14,860 nucleotides of DNA from Candidatus Pacearchaeota archaeon. GTDB taxonomy: Archaea; Nanobdellota; Nanobdellia; Pacearchaeales; GW2011-AR1. The stretch's first letter is position 1. The number at the start of each line of letters is the position of its first letter. The stretch is taken from the NCBI GenBank assembly GCA_030699205.1, contig JAUYJY010000051.1, forward strand, positions 1 through 14,860, read 5' to 3'. This document shows positions 6,193 through 11,789 of this stretch, piece after piece. The position numbers were made by a program, and so were the translations under genes. The notes under the pieces are model-generated. The model did not search any database, had not been told where the DNA came from, and saw only the letters and a list, made by a program, of their open reading frames with translations.

Positions 6193-6720
6193 TTAGTTAT
6201 GCCCAAAAACAACACCCTTCAACTCTAAACAGGTTACATTAAACTCCTCGCATTTCTCCCTGCATATAGAAATTAAATTTTGAAATTCCTCTTGATTTCC
6301 GGAGACATCAAGATACAAATCTTCTTTGTCAAGCATAATCATATCCGTTTTAGCAGAATCTAAAATATCCTTTATATTTTCAACTCCTCTTTTAGTCTCA
6401 ATTTTAGGAACCAACTTAACCAATTCAGGGATAGATTCTCTTATGCTTTTAATAAATTCAGAATCTTCCGCATTGGAAAACGCAAAATATTCAATTAAAT
6501 GAGTTTTAGCAAATTGAATAATTTCCTCCATCTTAAACTTCGGCAATGGCGGTTTCGTTCTGCCAGTTGGGTAATCCAACCAAATCCTATGACCTTTTAA
6601 ACTATCCAAAATCTTTTCAAGTTCATCAATAGAATTAATCCATGCTGTATTTATCCTGATAACTGAATTTTCTGGATAGCTCATTCCAATGGATTTAACG
6701 TGGTTGCTTATAACAATCAT
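6193..6720 (-). CDS. miniature pyruvate-kinase-like TIM-barrel protein
   Basis: 175 residues from the ATG at 6720; a GTG at 6732 would add four residues and overlap the upstream gene by 7 nt. Several segments match the A-domain barrel of pyruvate kinase in order: VIRINTAW (20-27, compare RxNFSHG), RIWLDYPTGRTK (45-56, compare LDtkGPkIR), EYFAFSNAEDSEFIKSIRE (77-95, compare xxaaSFVrxaxDvxxiRe), VPKIETKRGVENIKDIL (104-120, compare KIEnxxGvxNidEI) and IMLDKEDLYLDV (128-139, compare MvaRGDLGvei). Lys106, Glu108 and Asp134 occupy catalytic and metal-ligand positions. True pyruvate kinase has about 450 or more residues; the mobile B domain, C domain and last barrel strands are absent. HpcH/HpaI aldolase or citrate lyase beta is an alternative relation because those barrels share this core. 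It lies 5 nt after a small membrane protein gene, so the two are probably co-transcribed. Confidence 0.7.
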   Translation of the reverse strand: MIVISNHVKSIGMSYPENSVIRINTAWINSIDELEKILDSLKGHRIWLDYPTGRTKPPLPKFKMEEIIQFAKTHLIEYFAFSNAEDSEFIKSIRESIPELVKLVPKIETKRGVENIKDILDSAKTDMIMLDKEDLYLDVSGNQEEFQNLISICREKCEEFNVTCLELKGVVFGHN

Positions 6721-6725
6721 CTTAT

Positions 6726-7022
6726 TCAGCACAAATCATTATCTTCTCTTAAATCTTTCCACCCTTCTGAAAAAACCACTTTCCCTGAAATAGCCCTCAT
6801 CCCAAGAAAATTCTCCCCGAAACATTTAATTAAAAAATCTTGACACACATTTCCGGAACAAATTGCTTTTGTCCAAGTCCTGTCAAAATCAATATTTTGT
6901 TTCTCAATTCTTTCAATATATTTATCATTCAATCCACTAACTACCTCGCCCCTCATTCCATTAACAAAAATAAACAATCCAGTAAAAAACAAAACAAAAA
7001 TTAAAAAATACATTAAATTCAT
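6726..7022 (-). CDS. small membrane-anchored or secreted Cys-containing protein, 98 residues
   Basis: No recognised family. One hydrophobic segment (residues about 3-21, MYFLIFVLFFTGLFIFV) forms an N-terminal anchor or uncleaved signal. The remainder is hydrophilic and would face outside. It contains Cys55, Cys60 and Cys67 (AICSGNVCQDFLIKC) and a Cys as the very last residue, Cys98, so two disulfides or a metal site are possible. The ATG at 7022 has a weak TATA-like TTTAAA about 24 nt upstream. The stop is 5 nt before the ATG of the pyruvate-kinase-like gene, implying a two-gene operon. Confidence 0.7.
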   Translation of the reverse strand: MNLMYFLIFVLFFTGLFIFVNGMRGEVVSGLNDKYIERIEKQNIDFDRTWTKAICSGNVCQDFLIKCFGENFLGMRAISGKVVFSEGWKDLREDNDLC

Positions 7023-7043
7023 AACTCTTTATTGATTATTAAG

Positions 7044-7049
7044 TTTAAA
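7044..7049 (-). promoter_or_regulatory. weak TATA-like element for the small membrane protein gene
   Basis: The minus strand reads TTTAAA within GTTTTAAACTT, centred about 24 nt before the ATG at 7022. A better match on the same strand (TTTATACT, near 7073-7080) would give a leader of about 30 nt instead. Confidence 0.35.
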
Positions 7050-7074
7050 ACAATTATTATGAATGAATGATTAG

Positions 7075-7080
7075 TATAAA
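7075..7080 (+). promoter_or_regulatory. possible distal TATA box upstream of aIF5B
   Basis: TATAAA within AGTATAAATCC is the best plus-strand TATA match in the 204-nt divergent gap. It predicts a start near 7104, where a short inverted repeat begins (TGCAAA at 7104-7109, TTTGCA at 7117-7122). It could give aIF5B a leader of about 120 nt. The rest of the gap shows no gene. Confidence 0.3.
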
Positions 7081-7197
7081 TCCGCACTAAACCCCTCAAC
7101 CATTGCAAATATATTTTTTGCATACCTTATTCTAAATAAATATTAAATTTAGTTAGTTAACTTCCGCTTAAGTTGCAATGCAGAACAATCCAAAACC

Positions 7198-7203
7198 TTT
7201 TAA
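7198..7203 (+). promoter_or_regulatory. TATA-like box for aIF5B
   Basis: TTTTAA within CCTTTTAATCC, centred about 26 nt before the ATG at 7227, fits leaderless transcription. The following bases are near-repeats of CCTTTAATTT up to the start codon. Confidence 0.45.
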
Positions 7204-7226
7204 TCCTTTAATTTCCTTTAATTTCT

Positions 7227-8990
7227 ATGACGCAAATAAGACAACCAATAATCACAGTAGCAGGTCATGTTGACCACGGAAAGACATCAATCTTAGATTG
7301 CTTTCGTGGCTCTGCCATTCAAGAAGGGGAAGCAGGAGGAATAACTCAAAAAATCTCTTTTACAAAGTTCCCCAAAGAACAAATTTATAAATCTTCTCCG
7401 TTGATAAAACAAAACAATTTAGACTTAAAAATCCCTGGATTTCTATTCATAGACACCCCAGGACACGCAGCATTTACAAACCTTAGAAAACGTGGCGGAA
7501 GTCTAGCAGATTTAGCAATTCTTGTTGTTGATATAAAAGAAGGAATAAAACCCCAGACTGCAGAAGTTCTCCAAATTTTAAAAGCAAATAAAACTCCATT
7601 TGTAATTGCACTAAATAAAGTGGACACAATCTCTGGCTGGCCACGTTCACCTCAACAAAAAGAGGAAAATCGCGGAATAAAAGAATCAATAGAAAACCTT
7701 GCAATACATGTAAAACAAGAATTTGATATGGCATTAATGACTTTTCAAGGAGCAATGCAATCTCACGGCTTCTCTCCAGAATTATTTTACGAAATCTCTG
7801 ACTTTACAAAAAATGTTGCAATAGTTCCTTGCTCCGCAAAAACGGGAGAAGGAATTTCAGAATTATTATTTGTCCTTACAGGACTATCAGAAAAATTCCT
7901 TACAAAACGTCTTGAATTATCTGAAAACGCAAAAGGAGTCCTTCTCGAGATTAAAAAAGAGAAAATAGGCGTTTTAACAGAAGCAATCCTCTACGACGGA
8001 CAATTAAAAGAAAATGATGAAATAGTGATTGCTACATTTTCTGGAAATCCGATAATAACAAAAATCCGTTCTATTGAAGAAATTCAACCTTTAACAAACA
8101 AATTCAAACCAGTAAAACAAGCAACAGCGGCAACAGGAATTAGAATTCATTTAACACATAAAGAAAACCTTCTTTCAGGGATGCCTTTTGAGAAATTAAG
8201 TAAAACAAAAAATAATTTAGAAGAAATTTCTGAAAAATTCAAGAAAGAAATTTCTCAAACAATAAAACAAGACAAAGAAGGAATAATCATAAAAGCCGAC
8301 TCCCTTGGAAGTCTTGAAGCATTAATCACATTATTAAAACAATCAAACATTCAAATTGTAAAAGCGGGAATCGGTCCAATAAATAAAACAGATATAATTT
8401 CAGCTAAAACAAATATAAAAACAAACCCATTAAACGCCATAATTTTAGGATTCAACGTAGAGCTTGATGAAGATTTAAATCTAGATAATATTAAAGTTAT
8501 AACAAACCCCGTAGTCTATAAATTAATTGAAGACCTTGATGATTTCCGCACCAAAAAACAAGCAGAAATAGAACGAGAGCGCCTCTTGGGATTAGCTGTG
8601 ATATGCAAACTCCAGATTTTACCCCAATATGTATTCAGAAACTCAAATCCTGCAATTTTTGGTGTTAAAGTCCTATCGGGGATTTTAAAAAAGAATCTCC
8701 AATTAATAGATGAATCTGATGAAAACATAGCAAGAGTAAAAGCAATACAACACGAAAAGAACTCAATAGATAAAGCTTCCTCTGGCCTTGAAGTCGCAAT
8801 CTCTCTCCCAGGCACAAATTACGAAAGACAAATAACAAACAAGAATATTTCATACCTATACAGCCAGATATCAGAATCACAATTTAAAACCTTCAAGAAA
8901 AACAGGGATTTGCTTTCGCAGGAAGAAATTAAGACCCTGTCAGAAATCGCAGAAATCAAAAGAAAGAAAAAAGAGGACTGGGGAGTTTAA
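7227..8990 (+). CDS. infB: translation initiation factor aIF5B (IF2/eIF5B family GTPase)
   Basis: 587 residues, the usual length of archaeal aIF5B, which promotes joining of the ribosomal subunits. The GTPase motifs are all present: G1 AGHVDHGKTS (12-21), G2 Thr40 in GGITQKI, G3 DTPGH (76-80), G4 NKVD (130-133) and G5 SAKTGEG (203-209). The GTPase is followed by the domain II beta-barrel, domain III (IIIKADSLGSLEALI) and the C-terminal domain IV, seen as the VICKLQILPQYVFR stretch and the late helices ending in KKEDWGV. The start is the first ATG, directly before RQPIITVAGHVDHGK as in other archaea. It heads the aIF5B-eS6-aIF2-gamma cluster, a grouping seen in many archaea. No defects are visible. 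Confidence 0.97.
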   Translation: MTQIRQPIITVAGHVDHGKTSILDCFRGSAIQEGEAGGITQKISFTKFPKEQIYKSSPLIKQNNLDLKIPGFLFIDTPGHAAFTNLRKRGGSLADLAILVVDIKEGIKPQTAEVLQILKANKTPFVIALNKVDTISGWPRSPQQKEENRGIKESIENLAIHVKQEFDMALMTFQGAMQSHGFSPELFYEISDFTKNVAIVPCSAKTGEGISELLFVLTGLSEKFLTKRLELSENAKGVLLEIKKEKIGVLTEAILYDGQLKENDEIVIATFSGNPIITKIRSIEEIQPLTNKFKPVKQATAATGIRIHLTHKENLLSGMPFEKLSKTKNNLEEISEKFKKEISQTIKQDKEGIIIKADSLGSLEALITLLKQSNIQIVKAGIGPINKTDIISAKTNIKTNPLNAIILGFNVELDEDLNLDNIKVITNPVVYKLIEDLDDFRTKKQAEIERERLLGLAVICKLQILPQYVFRNSNPAIFGVKVLSGILKKNLQLIDESDENIARVKAIQHEKNSIDKASSGLEVAISLPGTNYERQITNKNISYLYSQISESQFKTFKKNRDLLSQEEIKTLSEIAEIKRKKKEDWGV

Positions 8991-9016
8991 CAAGTTAATG
9001 CACCTCTTACCAAATC

Positions 9017-9024
9017 TTTTTAAA
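9017..9024 (+). promoter_or_regulatory. TATA-like box for eS6
   Basis: TTTTTAAA within CTTTTTAAACC, centred 27 nt before the ATG at 9048, in the 57-nt gap after aIF5B. The T-run may also help terminate the aIF5B transcript. Confidence 0.45.
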
Positions 9025-9047
9025 CCACAATTTCCCAACTAAAGAAG

Positions 9048-9653
9048 ATGGTATTCAAACTAAACATTTCTGAAAAAGGAAAAGCATGGAAAATAGAGTT
9101 AGATTCAGAAATCTTAATCGGAGCAAAACTTGGAGACAAAATCAAAGGAAAGGAAATATCTCCCGACTTAGATGGCTATGAACTAGAAATCACAGGAGCA
9201 ACAGACTTTGCGGGATTCCCGCATAAAAAAGAAATAGAAGGTCCTGAAGTCAAAAAAGTCTTGCTAACAAAAGGATGGGGAATGCACTATAAACAAAAAG
9301 GCCTTAGAAGAAGAAAATCAATCAGAGGAAACCAAATTTCTGAAAAAACAATTCAAATTAACTTCTCTGTTATTACACCCGGGAAAAAGTCATTAAAAGA
9401 AATATTCCCTGAACAAAACAAAGCCCCTGAAAAACCAGAGGAAAAACCAAAGGATAACCAAGTTACAGATAATAAAGAAATCAAAGAAGAAGTAAAAGAG
9501 GAAATAAAAGAAGTAATCACCGAAGAAATAAAAGAAGACATTCCAAAAGCCCCTGAGACACTTCCATCCCAGCACCCAGGGAAAGAAGAAGCAGCTGAAA
9601 AAATAGCAGAAGAAGTTGCTGAACAAGTAGTAGAAAAAGCCCCAACACAATAA
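9048..9653 (+). CDS. rps6e: small-subunit ribosomal protein eS6 with long charged C-terminal tail
   Basis: 201 residues. The first ~120 match archaeal eS6: KLNISEKGKAWKIEL, LIGAKLGDKIKG, YELEITGATDFAGFPHKKEI (44-63; compare ITGGSDkxGFPmR), KGLRRRKSIRGNQIS (84-98; compare RRRKtVRGNtI) and IQINFSVITPGKK. It binds the 30S subunit. Residues from about 122 form an extension of roughly 80, dominated by Glu, Lys and Pro, including KEEVKEEIKEVITEEIKED and EEAAEKIAEEVAEQVVEKA, which look like charged helices. Many archaeal eS6 proteins are about 125 residues and lack this tail. The gene lies downstream of aIF5B with its own TATA-like box. Confidence 0.93.
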   Translation: MVFKLNISEKGKAWKIELDSEILIGAKLGDKIKGKEISPDLDGYELEITGATDFAGFPHKKEIEGPEVKKVLLTKGWGMHYKQKGLRRRKSIRGNQISEKTIQINFSVITPGKKSLKEIFPEQNKAPEKPEEKPKDNQVTDNKEIKEEVKEEIKEVITEEIKEDIPKAPETLPSQHPGKEEAAEKIAEEVAEQVVEKAPTQ

Positions 9654-9986
9654 AATTAATTTCTCAATCTCCTTAATTTTCACATAATAAACCCTTCCAG
9701 TTATACGCGACTCACTAATCAAATTTATGACTACATTGTCAATATTCTAATAGTATCTCTGATGAGTTTTCTTAACTGAAAATTAAACCCCTAAAACCCA
9801 TTTAAAATCCACACTTTTCCTTTAATTATTAATAAAATATCAAAAAACATTGAGTTAATGAGAACTTCTGAATTATTTGGGTTAATATTTAGTGGTGGTT
9901 GATGCATACTTGACGTTTGTTTCCAGTCTATCGGAGATACTGTTCTAATTACAAAATCTTTTAAACCACTAAAACCAGATATTTCA
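9654..9986. other. 333-nt gap between eS6 and aIF2-gamma
   Basis: No convincing gene. It holds a TATA-like TTTAAAA (9801-9807) that predicts a plus-strand transcript starting near 9830. A very short ORF (9858-9902) ends in TGA, after which the aIF2-gamma frame is open through to its ATG. A weak hairpin lies at 9924-9942 (CAGT/ACTG and ATC/GAT arms, GGA loop). The gap may hold a small RNA or a long leader, but I see no definite RNA signature. Confidence 0.4.
9959..9965 (+). promoter_or_regulatory. TATA-like box for aIF2-gamma
   Basis: TTTTAAA within CTTTTAAACC, centred 25 nt before the ATG at 9987. The element is nearly identical to the one before eS6. Confidence 0.5.
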
Positions 9987-11192
9987 ATGACTGAAAATAA
10001 AGTTGATATAGAAAAACTAGAAGCAATTAACATAATAATAGCGGGGCACATAGACCACGGAAAAACTACATTATTGCAGAAATTATCTGGAAAATGGGCA
10101 GACACTCATTCCGAAGAACTAAAAAGAGGAATCACAATAAAACTTGGCTACGCAGATACTATAATTTATGAAGATAAAGGTGAATTCAATATAAACAAGA
10201 AAGGCACTCCTAAAAGATATGTTTCTTTCATAGACGCACCTGGACACGAAATGCTTATGGCAACAATGCTTTCAGGCGCAGCAATTGTAGATGCAGCAAT
10301 TCTTGTAGTCGCTGCAAACGAAGGAATAAAACCCCAGACAAGAGAACATCTTCTTGCATTGCAGGCAAAGAATATTCAAAATATAATCATTGTACAAAAC
10401 AAAATAGATTTAGTAGACCAAAGAAAAGCTATGGAAAACTTCTTAGTCTTAAAAAAAGAATTCAAAGGCACAATAGCAGAAAACGCCCCAATAATCCCTG
10501 TTTCAGCACAACAAGAGATTAATCTTTCTGAAGTCTTTAAAGAGATATGTAAAATAAAAACACCTGAAAGAAACTCAAAAGAAGACCCAATTTTTCTCAT
10601 AGCAAGAAGCTTTGACATAAATAAACCCGGAACAAAACCACAAGATTTACACGGAACGATTTTAGGAGGAACCCTAAAATCTGGAATATTAAAAATAGGA
10701 GATACCATTGAAATAAAACCAGGAATTATGTTAAAAGAACAAAATCAAATTAAATACCAAACAATAAAAACAAAAATTTCGGGATTGAATAAAGGCTCAA
10801 ATTCTGTTTCTATATTAACCCCTGGAGGAAGTGCAGCAATAGAAACAGAATTTGATATGTCTATCGGAAAGACAGACGCACTTTCTGGATGTGTTGCATC
10901 TCATCAGAATATCTTACCTGAAATAACTACAAACATTAAAATAAAATATAATCTATTTGATGAGCTTTCAGGACTTGCAGGACATCAAAAAATACAGCCA
11001 TTAAAACCCTCTGAAATGATAATGCTCTCTGTAAACACTTCCGTAACTGTAGGTGTCATAAAAAAACTCAATTCTGAAGAAGTAGACCTCTCATTAAGAA
11101 TTCCAATTGTTCCGTTTAAAAATAGCAAAATAGGAATAGCAAGAAATATAAACAATCACTGGCGATTAGTTGGATATGGAGAGATCATCTGA
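9987..11192 (+). CDS. eif2g: translation initiation factor aIF2 subunit gamma, lacking zinc-knuckle cysteines
   Basis: 401-residue GTPase subunit of the aIF2 complex that delivers initiator Met-tRNA to the small ribosomal subunit. Motifs are G1 GHIDHGKTT (20-28), G2 RGIT (47-50), G3 DAPGHE (83-88), G4 NKID (138-141) and G5 SAQ (173-175). Domains II and III are complete (RSFDINKPG, GTILGGTLKSG, PGGSAAIETEF, ending WRLVGYGEII). Between G2 and G3, where the family usually has a four-cysteine zinc knuckle, this protein has a Cys-free stretch (residues 59-78) rich in Lys, Glu and Asn. The start codon follows a TATA-like box at 25 nt. The 3' end overlaps the next gene by 17 nt. Confidence 0.96.
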   Translation: MTENKVDIEKLEAINIIIAGHIDHGKTTLLQKLSGKWADTHSEELKRGITIKLGYADTIIYEDKGEFNINKKGTPKRYVSFIDAPGHEMLMATMLSGAAIVDAAILVVAANEGIKPQTREHLLALQAKNIQNIIIVQNKIDLVDQRKAMENFLVLKKEFKGTIAENAPIIPVSAQQEINLSEVFKEICKIKTPERNSKEDPIFLIARSFDINKPGTKPQDLHGTILGGTLKSGILKIGDTIEIKPGIMLKEQNQIKYQTIKTKISGLNKGSNSVSILTPGGSAAIETEFDMSIGKTDALSGCVASHQNILPEITTNIKIKYNLFDELSGLAGHQKIQPLKPSEMIMLSVNTSVTVGVIKKLNSEEVDLSLRIPIVPFKNSKIGIARNINNHWRLVGYGEII

Positions 11193-11532
11193 TACTATAA
11201 ACTCGCCTGAAATTCTTGATACTAACTTTATAGGAGGATTTATAAAAATAGTTTTAGAAGAAAACATCTTTAATCTTCCAAATGATGAAAAACTACGACA
11301 ACTAGAAGAAGCAAAAAGGAAATACCTTAAAGACCTACCTGTAGAAGAATATCCATGGCAAATAAGAATGATTACTTCAAGAAGAATAGTGGGAGAAATT
11401 GAAACAAATGCATGGTATTGGAATTGGATGGGTATAAATTATGGAGATGCTACAAAACACTTAATCGATTTCCAACTAGCTGCATTCCATATGCTGGGCT
11501 ACAGACCCTCTAATAAAAGTCTTGGCGATTAG
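11176..11532 (+). CDS. hypothetical protein, 118 residues, overlapping aIF2-gamma end
   Basis: I do not recognise the family. The ATG at 11176 (a TTG at 11170 is an alternative) overlaps the aIF2-gamma stop by 17 nt in another frame, so translation is probably coupled. The protein is soluble-looking and mainly helical: a hydrophobic helix (FIGGFIKIVLEENIF), a charged helix (DEKLRQLEEAKRKYLKDL), an unusual Trp-rich segment (AWYWNWMGINYG, residues 79-90) and a helix ending near FQLAAFHMLGYR. There are four Trp in 118 residues. Its link to initiation factor function is by position only. A T6 run 18 nt after the stop may end the transcript. Confidence 0.68.
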   Translation: MERSSDTINSPEILDTNFIGGFIKIVLEENIFNLPNDEKLRQLEEAKRKYLKDLPVEEYPWQIRMITSRRIVGEIETNAWYWNWMGINYGDATKHLIDFQLAAFHMLGYRPSNKSLGD

Positions 11533-11549
11533 GTATTTAACGGACCAAA

Positions 11550-11555
11550 TTTTTT
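11550..11555 (+). terminator. oligo-T run after the aIF2-gamma operon
   Basis: Six T residues 18 nt after the stop at 11532. Archaeal termination commonly occurs at such U-runs without a hairpin. The transcript could alternatively read through to the longer T-rich stretch at 11667-11693. Confidence 0.4.
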
Positions 11556-11557
11556 AT

Positions 11558-11622
11558 TTATACTGAATATAAAACAGCTAAAAAATATGTCATGCAATAT
11601 GAAATGCGAACTTTCAGTATAA
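11558..11622. repeat. 10-bp perfect inverted repeat with 45-nt spacer
   Basis: TTATACTGAA (11558-11567) and TTCAGTATAA (11613-11622) are exact reverse complements in the 257-nt gap before the helicase gene. It may enclose a structured transcript. The spacer contains an 11-codon ORF that I do not consider a gene. Confidence 0.45.
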
Positions 11623-11666
11623 TTCCAGATTAATAATAAATGATAACGAGATTTACCAAAGATAAT

Positions 11667-11693
11667 TTATGTTTTTTATTATTTTAATTTTTT
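11667..11693 (+). terminator. T-rich stretch, probable transcription terminator region
   Basis: Runs of T6, T4 and T6 interrupted by single or double A residues, about 100 nt upstream of the helicase start and downstream of the inverted repeat. It would stop transcripts coming from the aIF2-gamma side. Confidence 0.4.
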
Positions 11694-11761
11694 AATGAAC
11701 TTAAATTAAGCTTTTTTAGTCCGTAAATCAATCAATCACCAAAGTCTTTAATCCTAAAACC

Positions 11762-11769
11762 CTATAAAC
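11762..11769 (+). promoter_or_regulatory. TATA box for the helicase-nuclease gene
   Basis: CTATAAAC centred 25 nt before the ATG at 11790. This suggests a leaderless transcript. Confidence 0.55.
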
Positions 11770-11789
11770 TCTTTTTCTCTTAATTTTCT

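Noticed and set aside
7179..7277. 31-codon plus-strand ORF running into the aIF5B start in another frame
   Set aside because: No TATA-like box at the usual distance and it would occlude a clear GTPase start.
9393..9722. 109-codon minus-strand ORF rich in Phe, Leu and Tyr that looks like a membrane protein
   Set aside because: It is the mirror image of the Lys/Glu-rich eS6 tail, whose antisense codons give Phe and Leu.
9727..9779. Possible C/D-box sRNA (TGATGAG at 9760-9766, CTGA at 9776-9779)
   Set aside because: The inner spacer is only 9 nt, the outer box C (ATGACTA) deviates from RTGATGA and no D' box is clear.
9858..9902. 14-codon ORF (MRTSELFGLIFSGG) upstream of aIF2-gamma
   Set aside because: Too short to support as a gene; at most a leader ORF.
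9791..10105. 104-codon minus-strand ORF reaching from the gap into aIF2-gamma
   Set aside because: More than a third is antisense to the conserved G1-G2 region and no promoter is visible.
11587..11622. 11-codon ORF with two Cys inside the inverted repeat
   Set aside because: Too short, and no ribosome-binding or promoter signal at the usual distance.
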